Made by a program: the position numbers and the translations under genes | Part shown: piece after piece, positions 1 through 8,153 of the stretch | Position numbering within the stretch: position 1 is the first letter of the stretch | How the letters are laid out: each line of letters opens with the position of its first letter | Origin: Bacteriovoracaceae bacterium | Lineage (GTDB): Bacteria; Bdellovibrionota; Bacteriovoracia; Bacteriovoracales; Bacteriovoracaceae | Length of the DNA stretch: 22,335 nucleotides | Reading direction: 5' to 3' | Assembly: GCA_023151145.1 (NCBI GenBank) | Contig: JAKLJM010000015.1 | Span: forward strand, 1 to 22,335 | The notes under the pieces: generated by a model | Database searches by the model: none | Told to the model about the DNA's origin: nothing | The model's input: only the letters and a program-made list of their open reading frames with translations

Positions 1-69
1 CTGATCAAAAACATCGACTTAAATAATTTCATTAGACTTCCTCTTAATAATTTATATTAATTCTAATGG

Positions 70-105
70 TGAAATAAAAAATCAGAAATCACCCAAAAGG
101 GTGAT
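70..105 (-). terminator. Intrinsic terminator of the MBL-fold gene
   Basis: A perfect 7-bp stem (ATCACCC/GGGTGAT, 88-94 with 99-105) has a 4-nt loop. Read on the minus strand it is followed by a T-rich stretch broken by a few other bases. It lies about 40 nt past the stop of the MBL-fold gene, in the right orientation to end it. The interrupted U-tract makes it moderate in strength. The rest of 1-145 shows no gene. Confidence 0.6.
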
Positions 106-145
106 AAGTGGAAAATAGATTTAACTACGATGAAAACTTAAAGTT

Positions 146-913
146 TTAAATTTGAGCACTTTTAAACAACGGAATTTCTAAGACATCACCATTAAAGTTT
201 AATTTCTTTAATTCTTCTCTAAAAACATCTACAGAAATATTTTGGCTTAACGGTGGGAAAAAATCATCGTGATGATGAGGGATAATCACCTTTGGTTTGA
301 TGATTGAAGCCATCTTGGCGGCGATTGCTTGAATCTGACTATGGCCTTGCAGTGGAGCTAGAAAATAGTCGACTTCTAGATCGCGATAAATTTTTAACTC
401 AGGATCAGTAGCACCAGCAGAGCTCATGAAAAGAATTTTTTTACCCTGTGATTGAAAGAGATATGTTTGCACCAAGCCTTTCGGGTAGAGCACGCCTAAA
501 TGGCATGAGCCTAAACAACCCATGATCCCGCAGCGGTGTAATGTGGACATTACTAAGGGCATATCAAATTTCACGTGAGCACTGTGAAAGGCTCTAACCT
601 TTAAGTTTTTTAGAAGTAATTCTTTGTTATTTGCAAGAAGTAAACGATCACGAGGAACACCACGGATATTTAAAATTTTTCCAGTGAGTCCAGGAGCGAA
701 AACTTTTACTTCAGATTGCTTAACGATATCTGGAATGTCGTAAGTATGATCGAAGTGTCCATGACCCACCAAAATGGCTTCAGTGTTCTGAAAAGATTTG
801 GCATTAAAGGGAGAAGCTTCACCTTTTCCGCGGGATAAGAAGGGATCAAAAGCAATCTCCCCTTCTTGGGATTTAAAAATAAAACCAGCAGTACCAAGCC
901 AAGTGAATTCCAT
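146..913 (-). CDS. MBL-fold metallo-hydrolase (UlaG/YycJ-like)
   Basis: This 255-residue cytoplasmic protein has the metallo-beta-lactamase fold signature. It opens with a strand and turn (WLGTAGF, residues 5-11) and an early FDPF, and has the zinc-binding motif HGHFDH at residues 51-56. Further candidate metal ligands are the histidines around 110-113, D170 and the PHHHDD block near 212-217. No signal peptide is seen. The order of motifs resembles the small UlaG-like/RNase Z-like hydrolases, whose substrates vary widely, so no substrate is assigned. The CxxxxxC/CH cluster near 128-138 is not typical of the family. The gene lies 40 nt downstream of the helicase gene in the same direction and may be read through from it. 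A GAGGAAG sequence just before the ATG serves as ribosome binding site. Confidence 0.85.
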   Translation of the reverse strand: MEFTWLGTAGFIFKSQEGEIAFDPFLSRGKGEASPFNAKSFQNTEAILVGHGHFDHTYDIPDIVKQSEVKVFAPGLTGKILNIRGVPRDRLLLANNKELLLKNLKVRAFHSAHVKFDMPLVMSTLHRCGIMGCLGSCHLGVLYPKGLVQTYLFQSQGKKILFMSSAGATDPELKIYRDLEVDYFLAPLQGHSQIQAIAAKMASIIKPKVIIPHHHDDFFPPLSQNISVDVFREELKKLNFNGDVLEIPLFKSAQI

Positions 914-953
914 ACTTCCTCATCGAAATTAATTTGGATATATCGATATTATA

Positions 954-2240
954 CTACTCAGCTTTTTTGGGTTGTGTTTTTTTCTTGTTAAAGTTTCTAG
1001 AACGAAAATTATTGGTTGGTTTTTCTCGTGCTTCGATAATCGCCTTGGCCTTGCCTTTAGTTAATAACCTACTGTCGACCACGGCTTTTGAATGAAAACT
1101 GTGGTTTTCAATTGGGGTAATGCTTTTTCCAATAAGTTTTTCAATGTCTTTAAGAAATGCTTTTTCCTCAGCATCACAAAAGGAAATGGCCGAACCACTT
1201 CTTCCCGCACGTGCGGTTCTTCCAATACGGTGAACGTAATCTTCGCTTACATTTGGTAAATCAAAATTAATTACGTGAGAAATTTCATCAACATCAATAC
1301 CTCGAGCCGCAATGTCGGTAGCAATTAACACACGAGTTAAGCCATTACGAAAATTTTCAAGTGCGCGTTGTCTGGCGGATTGAGATTTATTTCCATGAAT
1401 AGCTTCTGCAGTAATATTGTTTTTACCGAGAAATTCCACAACTTTATTGGCACCATGCTTAGTTCTGGTGAAAACAATGACTTTTTTCAAATCTTTGTTG
1501 AGTAAAACTTCTTTTAAAAGTGGTCTTTTGTTTTCTTTTTCTACGAACATCACAGATTGTTCAATTAATTCTGCAGTACTAGAGACCGGAGTCACTTCTA
1601 CTTTTACAGGATTACTAAGAATCGAGCTTGCTAGTTTTTCAATTTCTGGTGGCATGGTAGCCGAGAAAAATAAGTTATGTCTTTTTGCTGGAAGGAGTTT
1701 AAGAATTTTCTTAATGTCATGAACAAAACCCATGTCGAGCATGCGATCTGCTTCATCTAAAACAAAAACTTCTAATTGATTAAGTCTAATAAAACCTTGG
1801 CCAATTAAATCTAAGAGACGTCCAGGAGTTGCAACCAAAACATCTACGCCCTGAGCGGTAGCGCGAATTTGTGGATTTTGTCCAACACCACCAAAGACAA
1901 CCGCAGTTTTAATTCTTAAGTGTTTCCCGTACTGAGTGAAGCTTTCATGGACTTGAATGGCAAGCTCTCGAGTAGGAGTAAGAATTAAGGCGCGAACATG
2001 TCTAGGTTGAATTTTAATTTTATTAATATAAAGATTATGAAGAATGGGAAGGGCAAAGGCCGCGGTTTTACCGGTACCTGTCTGAGCACAACCTAAGAGA
2101 TCACGGCCCTTTAAAAGTGAAGGGATAGCCTCACTCTGAATGGGAGTAGGCTGGTTATATCCAGTTTCTTCTAGGGCTTTTTGAATTGAGGGGTGAAGAT
2201 TGAGAGACTTAAAGCTTGAATTTTCAATAGTTGTGATCAT
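954..2240 (-). CDS. rhlE: DEAD-box ATP-dependent RNA helicase, RhlE type
   Basis: The 428-residue product carries all the DEAD-box motifs in order. The Q-motif (GYNQPTPIQ) is near 27-35, motif I AQTGTGKT at 52-59, PTREL at 89-93, TPGR at 138-141, DEAD at 162-165 and SAT at 193-195. RecA domain 2 follows, with the ARGID and HRIGRTARAG motifs. The tail is short, lysine-rich and ends KKKTQPKKAE, as in RhlE-like enzymes that work in RNA unwinding, ribosome assembly and cold adaptation. The exact subfamily (RhlE against other short DEAD-box proteins) is inferred from length and motif spelling. The start is the ATG at 2240 with an AGGA about 8 nt upstream. It is transcribed divergently from the secreted protein at 2378. 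Confidence 0.92.
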   Translation of the reverse strand: MITTIENSSFKSLNLHPSIQKALEETGYNQPTPIQSEAIPSLLKGRDLLGCAQTGTGKTAAFALPILHNLYINKIKIQPRHVRALILTPTRELAIQVHESFTQYGKHLRIKTAVVFGGVGQNPQIRATAQGVDVLVATPGRLLDLIGQGFIRLNQLEVFVLDEADRMLDMGFVHDIKKILKLLPAKRHNLFFSATMPPEIEKLASSILSNPVKVEVTPVSSTAELIEQSVMFVEKENKRPLLKEVLLNKDLKKVIVFTRTKHGANKVVEFLGKNNITAEAIHGNKSQSARQRALENFRNGLTRVLIATDIAARGIDVDEISHVINFDLPNVSEDYVHRIGRTARAGRSGSAISFCDAEEKAFLKDIEKLIGKSITPIENHSFHSKAVVDSRLLTKGKAKAIIEAREKPTNNFRSRNFNKKKTQPKKAE

Positions 2241-2268
2241 TTATATATATCCTAAAGTTAGAAGGGAC

Positions 2269-2297
2269 AAAGTACAGTGTCCTATCTCCATAAGCAA
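2269..2297 (-). promoter_or_regulatory. Candidate sigma-70-like promoter of the helicase gene
   Basis: On the minus strand TTGCTT (2292-2297) and TACTTT (2269-2274) are separated by exactly 17 nt, and a TG precedes the -10 hexamer. This would give a leader of about 20 nt carrying the AGGA ribosome binding site. The hexamers match the consensus only partly. Confidence 0.35.
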
Positions 2298-2377
2298 CAT
2301 CATTTCATGAAATTGCCCTAATTCTCACAATACCTGTAATTAATACAATCTCTCTAGCAAGGATTTATTGAGGTGTT

Positions 2378-2974
2378 ATGCTGGGGAAAATGATGAGGTT
2401 TATGATGAAAGTATTAATGACTTTGTTGGTGAGTTTATTTACGTTTTCGAGCATGGCCTTTGACTATCAAGTTATGGGTGAATATCGTTCGCGAGAGGGA
2501 GATAGTCTACAGTTCAATTATACTGACTTTAAGACATATCCAGTTGGACTTAATATTGAATTCATAAAAGATACAGAGTTTGATTATCTTCGAAACATAT
2601 CATTAATTTTAACCTTAGCTCAATATCATCAAATCTTTAATCAAAGTTATGAGGTTCAACAAAATATTGCCTTGAGTGAAACAAGGGATTTGATTGCTTC
2701 AAAAACATCTAATGGTTTAAAAATTGAAATTGTAGAATATACAAATGAAAAGAGAAAAAAAGTTGGAGCAACCCAAACTTTAAATCTAGAAATTAGTCAA
2801 AACAAAATTCTTTCAATGAATATCGTGGCCACAAAAATGCGTGCCGGAGTTTTATTTTCTTACGGGCAAAAAGAAGCCTATCAATCAAGTGCGAAACTTG
2901 AAAAAATTAAAGATGGTCTTGAATACAGTCAAACGAGATTGGTATCACAAGATGATTTTAATATTTTTAAGTAA
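2378..2974 (+). CDS. Secreted or periplasmic protein of unknown function
   Basis: This 198-residue protein has an N-terminal signal peptide: a basic start, a hydrophobic core (residues about 11-22) and a likely cleavage site at SMA-F near residue 27. The mature part is rich in beta-strand-like alternation and lacks cysteine. I do not recognise a family. The start is ambiguous. The ATG at 2378 has a GAGGTG only 2 nt away, while in-frame ATGs at 2390, 2393, 2402 and 2405 also have purine-rich upstream sequence and would give a more ordinary signal peptide. The gene ends 4 nt before the 3' end of the convergent DUF1456 gene, with no terminator between them. Confidence 0.7.
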   Translation: MLGKMMRFMMKVLMTLLVSLFTFSSMAFDYQVMGEYRSREGDSLQFNYTDFKTYPVGLNIEFIKDTEFDYLRNISLILTLAQYHQIFNQSYEVQQNIALSETRDLIASKTSNGLKIEIVEYTNEKRKKVGATQTLNLEISQNKILSMNIVATKMRAGVLFSYGQKEAYQSSAKLEKIKDGLEYSQTRLVSQDDFNIFK

Positions 2975-2978
2975 CGAT

Positions 2979-3437
2979 TTATTGAAATTTTAAATTGAGA
3001 CCTTTAAAGAAATTTCTTAAAAATTGATCACCGCACTCACGGTAGTTAGGGTGATCTTTTTTTCTAAAAAAGGCACTTAGCTCAGAGCGACCAAATTTAA
3101 AACCTGCAGCTTCTAAAATATCATGTAGGTCTTCTTCTTTTAATTGAAAGGCTACTTTTAATTTTTTTAAAACAACATTATTGGTCACAGGAAGTTCAAA
3201 AGGAGCTCGAGGGCGAGAATCGTCTTTTCCTCTTTTATAAAAAACTAGGCCATCTAAAAAATGTGCCATCGTATCATCATCACATTGAACAAAGCCCTCT
3301 TCGTCTTCACTTTTTAAAAACGAGATCATCTCTACGGGTGTAATTGTTTTACCAGAGAGCTGAATGATTTCAATCATCTTAGCTTCGTTAATATTGAGCA
3401 AATACCGAATACTTCTTAAATAGTCATTAGTGATCAT
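2979..3437 (-). CDS. DUF1456 family protein (YehS-like)
   Basis: The 152-residue product has the two-repeat layout of DUF1456/YehS. The first half opens with NDYLRSIRYLLN and runs to a FLDGLVFYKRG segment. The second half restarts with NNVVLKKLKVAFQLKEEDL and ends with FLRNFFKGL, where family members place the equivalent FL.GL segment. Its length matches E. coli YehS. The family's biochemical role is not established. It lies 24 nt downstream of the transglutaminase gene on the same strand, so it is probably the last gene of that operon. The ribosome binding site is weak (GGAAAC). Confidence 0.85.
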   Translation of the reverse strand: MITNDYLRSIRYLLNINEAKMIEIIQLSGKTITPVEMISFLKSEDEEGFVQCDDDTMAHFLDGLVFYKRGKDDSRPRAPFELPVTNNVVLKKLKVAFQLKEEDLHDILEAAGFKFGRSELSAFFRKKDHPNYRECGDQFLRNFFKGLNLKFQ

Positions 3438-3461
3438 ATAGTTTCCAAGTTTTAGATAAGA

Positions 3462-5339
3462 CTACTTACCTAATTTTGAGGGACTTTCATAGGTCATTTT
3501 TAAATATTCATTAGTTTCTAGGGCGATATAGTCTTTTAATTCAGGAAGAGCATGGCTTGCACGTTCGGAAAACTGGGAGGCCGTCTCGTGAGGACTTTTA
3601 ACGAGCCCATGTTTTTTTATTTTTTTTAAAAAACGGTGATATCTTTTTTGAGCGTAATTAGAAGAGTGATGGTTAAATAGGGAGGGTAATAAATAAAAAA
3701 CACCCATACCGAGAGTTAATATTAGGATAAACATCCATCCGATGGAAATTTTATTTCTAAAAAAGAATGAGAACAGACGACTTTGGCGATCACTATCTAG
3801 ATTAAATAAAACAGCATCAAATTTTGAATTAAAAGCATCTCCCCAAAGACTAATTGTTTTTAGATAACCAAATCGATCTTGGAAAAATGTGGGATTTAAA
3901 GTGTTAGCAATGGTTGCGTTTGAAATTCTTAAACGATCAGGAAAGACCATTTCAGTTGGATCAACCCTCACCCATCCGGTGTTTTTTAAATAAACTTCTA
4001 CCCAAGCGTGTGCATCTAATTCTCTTATGATGAGTGAATCATCATAAGGATTAATCTCCCCACCTAAAAAACCAGTTACTATACGAGACGGTAAACCTAT
4101 TAAGCGTGAAAGATAGGCATACCCTGCTGCAAAATGAGAGCAATATCCTTCTTTGCCCGTGAGTAAGAATGTTTCCAGAGAATTATAGTTAGGTGGAGTT
4201 AATGAGTATTGAAAACTTCGAGCTGAAAATACTTTGTTTAATCGTGATAATTTTTCTTGGTCAGTCAAGATCAGATCTTCATCTTTAAAATAAAGATTAA
4301 AGACTTCGTCTTTTTGCGTAGATTTTAAACGAGTGGATTTCTTCATCATGAGAACTGTCATCTGATCATTTTTTAGATTAGTTGAACTAACGCCATAAGA
4401 TAATCCGTTTCTTTTAGGAGATTTTAATTTGTAACTATTGTCTAAAAATTCAAAATAAGATTGATTAATGTCAAAAACATTAAAGCGAGGTTTTGATAAA
4501 TCGAGAAATGGCAAGTAGTCCACTGGAATGGAGCTGGTTTCTATTTGATATTCGAGAGCCTGACCTTTGAGATCATTTTGTTCTAAGGTGGTTTTTTCTT
4601 TAATGGCCAAATTTAAATTTCCAGAACGCCATTCTGATAAGTGGTAATCCCATAAAACCATTTGTCGCCAATAGGTGGAAGCGGGATCTTTTAATTTTTC
4701 ATTTAATCCATAGACTTTAAACACTTTGTTGGAGGAAAGATTTAGCGGTCCAAGTTCTTTAAAGTTTAAGTCTGCACGATTGCCAGTAAATAAAACAGCA
4801 CTGTTGTTGGTATTTAAAAATCCCTGAGTGAATCTAGGGAAAGTATAAAAAAGGACCAAGGCAAAAATAATTGAGGGAGTAATTAAGAGAATTAAACGTC
4901 GAAAGTTAATTTGCGCAAGCTTATGTTGGCGAATTGTTAATATGTAATAAAAATAATAAATCATTTTTGTAAGGCCAAAAAGAAAAATGATAAAACTTGG
5001 ATTTAATAAATAAATCCCGGCTTCCGAGAGCGCTAAGATCAAAAACATATTAAAGTGGTCATTCTCGCTATCTAATTCCCAGAACTTTAATCCAGCGAGA
5101 ATAAAAACAAAGGAGATGGCACTTTCAGCTTGTGTCACTTTGGGAAACGCACTTTTTAATAAAAAATATGAGCCGATTAAAAGGAGAACTTTAAAGATCA
5201 TTTGCAGCTTTGGGTTTTTAAAAACAAAAGCGAGCATAACGGTAATTGCGGTATAAAAAATAATGATCGATGGGACTTCTCCCCAGAGTAAGCTTACGTT
5301 ACTAATAATGATGAGTAGAGTAAGTAATCTAATGTTCAT
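3462..5339 (-). CDS. TgpA-type membrane transglutaminase-like protein
   Basis: This is a 625-residue membrane protein. About five or six hydrophobic segments fill residues 1-170, followed by an extracytoplasmic region, a transglutaminase-core domain, one more membrane helix (about 533-552) and a cytoplasmic C-terminal tail. The catalytic triad is visible: C400 in EGYCSHFA, H444 in LDAHAWVEVY and D460 in VRVDPTE. The layout matches the DUF3488/TgpA family, which in Pseudomonas is a periplasmic transglutaminase-like enzyme. Its start overlaps the DUF58 stop by 11 nt, indicating translational coupling. The MoxR/DUF58/transglutaminase order is a widespread operon thought to serve envelope protein processing or assembly. 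The acceptor substrate is unknown. Confidence 0.9.
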   Translation of the reverse strand: MNIRLLTLLIIISNVSLLWGEVPSIIIFYTAITVMLAFVFKNPKLQMIFKVLLLIGSYFLLKSAFPKVTQAESAISFVFILAGLKFWELDSENDHFNMFLILALSEAGIYLLNPSFIIFLFGLTKMIYYFYYILTIRQHKLAQINFRRLILLITPSIIFALVLFYTFPRFTQGFLNTNNSAVLFTGNRADLNFKELGPLNLSSNKVFKVYGLNEKLKDPASTYWRQMVLWDYHLSEWRSGNLNLAIKEKTTLEQNDLKGQALEYQIETSSIPVDYLPFLDLSKPRFNVFDINQSYFEFLDNSYKLKSPKRNGLSYGVSSTNLKNDQMTVLMMKKSTRLKSTQKDEVFNLYFKDEDLILTDQEKLSRLNKVFSARSFQYSLTPPNYNSLETFLLTGKEGYCSHFAAGYAYLSRLIGLPSRIVTGFLGGEINPYDDSLIIRELDAHAWVEVYLKNTGWVRVDPTEMVFPDRLRISNATIANTLNPTFFQDRFGYLKTISLWGDAFNSKFDAVLFNLDSDRQSRLFSFFFRNKISIGWMFILILTLGMGVFYLLPSLFNHHSSNYAQKRYHRFLKKIKKHGLVKSPHETASQFSERASHALPELKDYIALETNEYLKMTYESPSKLGK

Positions 5340-6209
5340 ATAAGCCTAAAAATTTAAAACATTGTTCTAGATGCCCTTTCCCGTTACCAAGTTCAAATAC
5401 AAGAGTGTCGTTAACCATTAATCCAAAGTCATGACCATTTTGATAGGAGTTAAAGAGTTCGAAAGCTGCTTGTTCTAATTTTGATTCGATAATGTCAGGA
5501 GTGTCATCAGGCTCAATTGATACATGTGTAAGTTGTTTTAGTTGTTCAAGTGGAATTTGAACTAAGACATTCATTTGTCCATTTTTAGCAAATCGTTTCC
5601 AGTCGAGTCGATTAAATGAATCCCCTAGTTGATATTTGCGATACTGAATGAGATCATCATCACTTTGCTGATTATTACTTAATTGATTTTGTTTTAAAGC
5701 ATTTGAGTAATGAGAAATTCTCGCGGGAAATAAAACAAGCTCAAGCTGAATAGGAAAAAATGTAAAACAACGAAAAAATCCTAAGGGAAAATCTGTTTCT
5801 AGAAAAACCCCAGGGATGAGTGTTTGTCCTCTTTTGGAAACCTTTAAAGGGATTTGAAGACTAGTGTCTTTTTGAAAATTTAAAGACTCGATGGGAAAGT
5901 TTACTTCTTCGATAAAGTTGCTTTTAGGCATCTTAAGTTTTAATTCGAAATTGTTTTGTTTGTTATAAGAAATAAAAATGATGTTTAAAAAAGCTAACTC
6001 TTGTCGATGGCCGGAGACACCGATGGCCGTTTAAACAAGAGAACATAGTTGTTAGCATAAATTAAACCAATGACCAGTAAGAGAAAATTTAGACTGAGAA
6101 CTTTAAGCCCATTTAGTGTGGGAAGAATATAGATGGGATGCTCTTTCTTTTTCGAGAGTGCAATTCGTTTTAAAAAATATTGGTTTAAATGATTAAACAC
6201 GACCATCAA
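5329..6209 (-). pseudogene. DUF58 protein gene, frameshifted and lacking TM2
   Basis: Two pieces of one DUF58 gene are in different frames. The N-terminal piece (start at 6206 or 6209, stop at 5994) has the family opening: a basic stretch, IYILPTLNGL, one membrane helix and ANNYVLL. The second (open from about 6032 to 5329) carries the DUF58 core, including KRGQTLIPGV, TDFPLGFF and the hallmark YQLGDSFNRLDWK. The downstream frame reads QELAFLNIIFISYNKQ before its first ATG at 5931. This resembles the beta-strand region that normally follows TM2, so the gene is continuous across the break and 5931 is probably not a true start (no good ribosome binding site). A -1 shift is needed between 6032 and 5997. 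The second membrane helix and linker usual in the family are absent. It could be a decayed gene, a sequencing error, or two real polypeptides. The start overlaps the moxR stop. Confidence 0.65.
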
Positions 6210-7116
6210 TCGTTACTGTTTGAATGAGGTTTTGGCATAACTGCAGTTCTTCGGCTTGCGATAAACCTTGAAGGGTGGCAAGGCGGTGTGAAATGACCGC
6301 AGGTAAGATGGCTTGAACATCGTCTGGTAAAACATGTTGGCGATGATGAATCATGGCCCATGCTTTACTGGCTTTAATAATATCCTTACCAGCTCTAGGA
6401 CTTAAACCACGAAAGTGGGCATTGCTTCTAGAGGCGTGAAGCAGGTTTAAAATATATTGATAGATCTCTTCAGCGACGTGGACTTCTTGAGTAAGTTTAA
6501 AAGCTTCCATTAAGCTCTTATCGCTAAAAACCGGCTTGGTGATTTGTAGGGCTTCTTGATGATTGTCACTGGCGAGCATTTGTTTTTCAAAATCACTAGC
6601 AGGATAGCCAAGTTTAATTTTCATCATGAAACGATCTAACTGAGTCTCGGGTAAAAGATGTGTTCCAATTTGATGGCGAGGGTTTTGTGTGGCGATAACA
6701 AAGAAAGGTTCAGGCAAAGGAATAGTATTTCCATCTAGCGTAACTTGTTTTTCTTCCATGGCTTCTAATAATGAACTTTGTGTTTTCGGTGTCCCGCGAT
6801 TAAGTTCATCGGCCAAAATAAATTGATGAAAAATTGGCCCTGGAATCATTTGAAATTTTTCTTCTTTGGCAGAATAGATCTGCATGCCTAAAAGATCAGT
6901 GGGCATTAAGTCGTTGGTGAATTGTACACGGGCAAAGCTTAATCCACAAAGCTTGGCTAACGTTTTGGCGAAAGTTGTTTTCCCTACACCTGGTACATCT
7001 TCAATGAGTAAGTGTCCGTGTGAAAGGAAACAAGCTAAGGCTAGTTTTACTTCGTGATCTTTGCCGAGAACAGATTTATTGGCTTCTAGAATAAAGGAAT
7101 TGATTGTTTCTTTCAT
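6193..7116 (-). CDS. MoxR-family AAA+ ATPase
   Basis: The 307-residue cytoplasmic ATPase has Walker A VPGVGKTT (41-48), Walker B LADELNR (101-107, with D103 and E104), sensor 1 ATQNP (142-146) and the MoxR-typical sequences LLEAMEEKQVT and LPETQLDRF. The C-terminal lid domain includes LSPRAGKDIIKASKAWA. MoxR ATPases act as chaperone-like partners of proteins encoded in the same operon. Here the neighbours downstream are a DUF58 gene (overlapping by 14-17 nt) and a transglutaminase. It is the first gene of the operon. Upstream, on the minus strand, TTGCCC and TAGCAT are 18 nt apart (7170-7175 and 7146-7151) and could be a weak promoter. Confidence 0.93.
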   Translation of the reverse strand: MKETINSFILEANKSVLGKDHEVKLALACFLSHGHLLIEDVPGVGKTTFAKTLAKLCGLSFARVQFTNDLMPTDLLGMQIYSAKEEKFQMIPGPIFHQFILADELNRGTPKTQSSLLEAMEEKQVTLDGNTIPLPEPFFVIATQNPRHQIGTHLLPETQLDRFMMKIKLGYPASDFEKQMLASDNHQEALQITKPVFSDKSLMEAFKLTQEVHVAEEIYQYILNLLHASRSNAHFRGLSPRAGKDIIKASKAWAMIHHRQHVLPDDVQAILPAVISHRLATLQGLSQAEELQLCQNLIQTVTIDGRV

Positions 7117-7173
7117 GGATTTGCCTCAAGTACATTTATCCTTTAATGCTAATGGAAAAATGAAATTAAGGGC

Positions 7174-7200
7174 AAAAAAAAGCCACTCCGAAGAGTGGCT
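7174..7200 (-). terminator. Strong intrinsic terminator of the RRM protein gene
   Basis: On the minus strand an 8-bp perfect stem (AGCCACTC/GAGTGGCT, 7181-7200) is closed by a TTCG tetraloop and followed directly by a run of eight Ts counting the last stem base. It lies 30 nt past the RRM gene stop and insulates moxR from it. Confidence 0.9.
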
Positions 7201-7229
7201 CATTCTATTCTTGATAATTAAAATCGAGA

Positions 7230-7586
7230 TTAGTAACGGTTTCCACCGTCTCTTCTACCGCCGCGATCTCCACCACGGTCACCACGGTCTCCGCCGCCTC
7301 TTGGGCCACGGCTAAAACCACCGCCGCCTTCTCTTGGAGCCATTGGCTTAGCTTCAGAAACTGTTAAATTTCTTCCGTTAAACTCTGTTCCATGAAGACT
7401 AGAGATAGCATCTGCAGCTTCTTCTGGAGAAGACATTTCAACAAAGCCGAAACCTTTGCTTCTTCCAGTGTCACGGTCCATAACTACTTTTGCAGATTCT
7501 ACAGTTCCGAACTGGCCGAATTTTTCAGCTAGCTCTTGGTCACGAACAGAATAAGCTAAGTTTCCAACATAAATCTTCTTACCCAC
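7230..7586 (-). CDS. Glycine-rich RRM RNA-binding protein
   Basis: This is a single RNA recognition motif (residues 3-80) with RNP2 IYVGNL at 5-10 and RNP1 KGFGFVEM at 44-51. A tail of about 35 residues rich in Gly, Arg and Asp (repeated RGG and GDR units) follows, as in cyanobacterial Rbp and other bacterial glycine-rich RRM proteins often induced by cold. At 118 residues the length is normal. The start is a GTG at 7586 with a perfect AAGGAGG (7591-7597) 4 nt upstream, which decides it. The gene stands alone, with a terminator downstream and a leader of unknown length upstream. Binding single-stranded RNA is known for the family. Cold regulation is inferred. Confidence 0.92.
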   Translation of the reverse strand: MGKKIYVGNLAYSVRDQELAEKFGQFGTVESAKVVMDRDTGRSKGFGFVEMSSPEEAADAISSLHGTEFNGRNLTVSEAKPMAPREGGGGFSRGPRGGGDRGDRGGDRGGRRDGGNRY

Positions 7587-7667
7587 AAACCCTCCTTAAG
7601 GCGCTTGGTGAGCCGCTTAAAGAGACAGGGGTCATCGAGACGAACACAGTACTTTACGCGGACATAT

Positions 7668-7700
7668 TAAAAATAAATGCCTGAATCAGGCACTTTTTTA
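7668..7700 (-). terminator. Probable terminator of the secreted-protein operon
   Basis: A 15-nt palindrome (TGCCTGA, A, TCAGGCA; 7678-7692) is flanked by A/T tracts on both sides. On the minus strand it is followed by TTTATTTTTAAT, and on the plus strand by C and six Ts. It lies about 70 nt past the stop at 7760 and should end the minus-strand cluster before the RRM gene. The stem is short, since the centre cannot form a full loop without opening 1-2 pairs. Confidence 0.6.
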
Positions 7701-7759
7701 AGATACACCATTTTTCTATAAAAACAACTAACCTAGCTCTTAAAAAGTTTGACAACCAA

Positions 7760-8140
7760 TCATTTTTTGCAGTTTAGCTGCTCTTCAATGACTAATTGTT
7801 TGAAAAGATTAGGAAGATTGACAAAAAATCGGCCCCTTAAGGAATCTTTATCTTCGAAATTTTCGGTCATTCCTTGAGTGATTCTTAGGCCATTTTTAGG
7901 CAAAACAGGCAAAAAGTTATACTTTAGCTGATTTTTGATCTGAAGTGATGTCTGTTTAATCATTTCTTCATTACATTTTTTGGCATTGATTTTTATATCA
8001 ATCGCCTCACCTGTGAGATGTAGTAGGCTGTCACTGTATTCAACTTTGTATTTTAAAAAGTTTTGTTGAACGACTAAAGAGTCTGCTAATACAGAGCGAG
8101 TTGAAAAAAGAATGATGGTGGTTATTAGTATTCGATACAT
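7760..8140 (-). CDS. Small secreted protein of unknown function
   Basis: The 126-residue protein has a signal peptide (hydrophobic residues about 4-14, likely cleavage after SVLA at 19-20). The mature part contains two cysteines (NAKKCNEEM and the C-terminal LNCKK) that could form a disulfide in the periplasm or outside. No family is recognised. It starts 13 nt downstream of the HExxH protein gene and is probably co-expressed with it. Confidence 0.65.
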   Translation of the reverse strand: MYRILITTIILFSTRSVLADSLVVQQNFLKYKVEYSDSLLHLTGEAIDIKINAKKCNEEMIKQTSLQIKNQLKYNFLPVLPKNGLRITQGMTENFEDKDSLRGRFFVNLPNLFKQLVIEEQLNCKK

Positions 8141-8153
8141 TTTTTAAATTCCA

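Noticed and set aside
1417..1722. 101-residue plus-strand open frame inside the helicase gene
   Set aside because: Fully antisense to conserved helicase motifs, with no ribosome binding site.
5984..6040. TTTAAAC heptamers in the DUF58 gene as a programmed -1 frameshift site
   Set aside because: The copy near 6031 is read as TTT AAA C in the starting frame, the wrong phase for X_XXY_YYZ slippage, and the -1 frame at that point is TAA. The copy near 5985 lies after the stop of the first frame.
5999..6042. A 44-nt mobile element with CTCTTGT/ACAAGAG ends in the DUF58 gene
   Set aside because: Ends of only 7 nt, no target duplication and no second copy in the window. Kept only as part of the DUF58 finding.
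7490..7684. 64-residue open frame on the plus strand
   Set aside because: It runs antisense to the start of the RRM gene and through its leader, has no ribosome binding site and codes for nothing recognisable.
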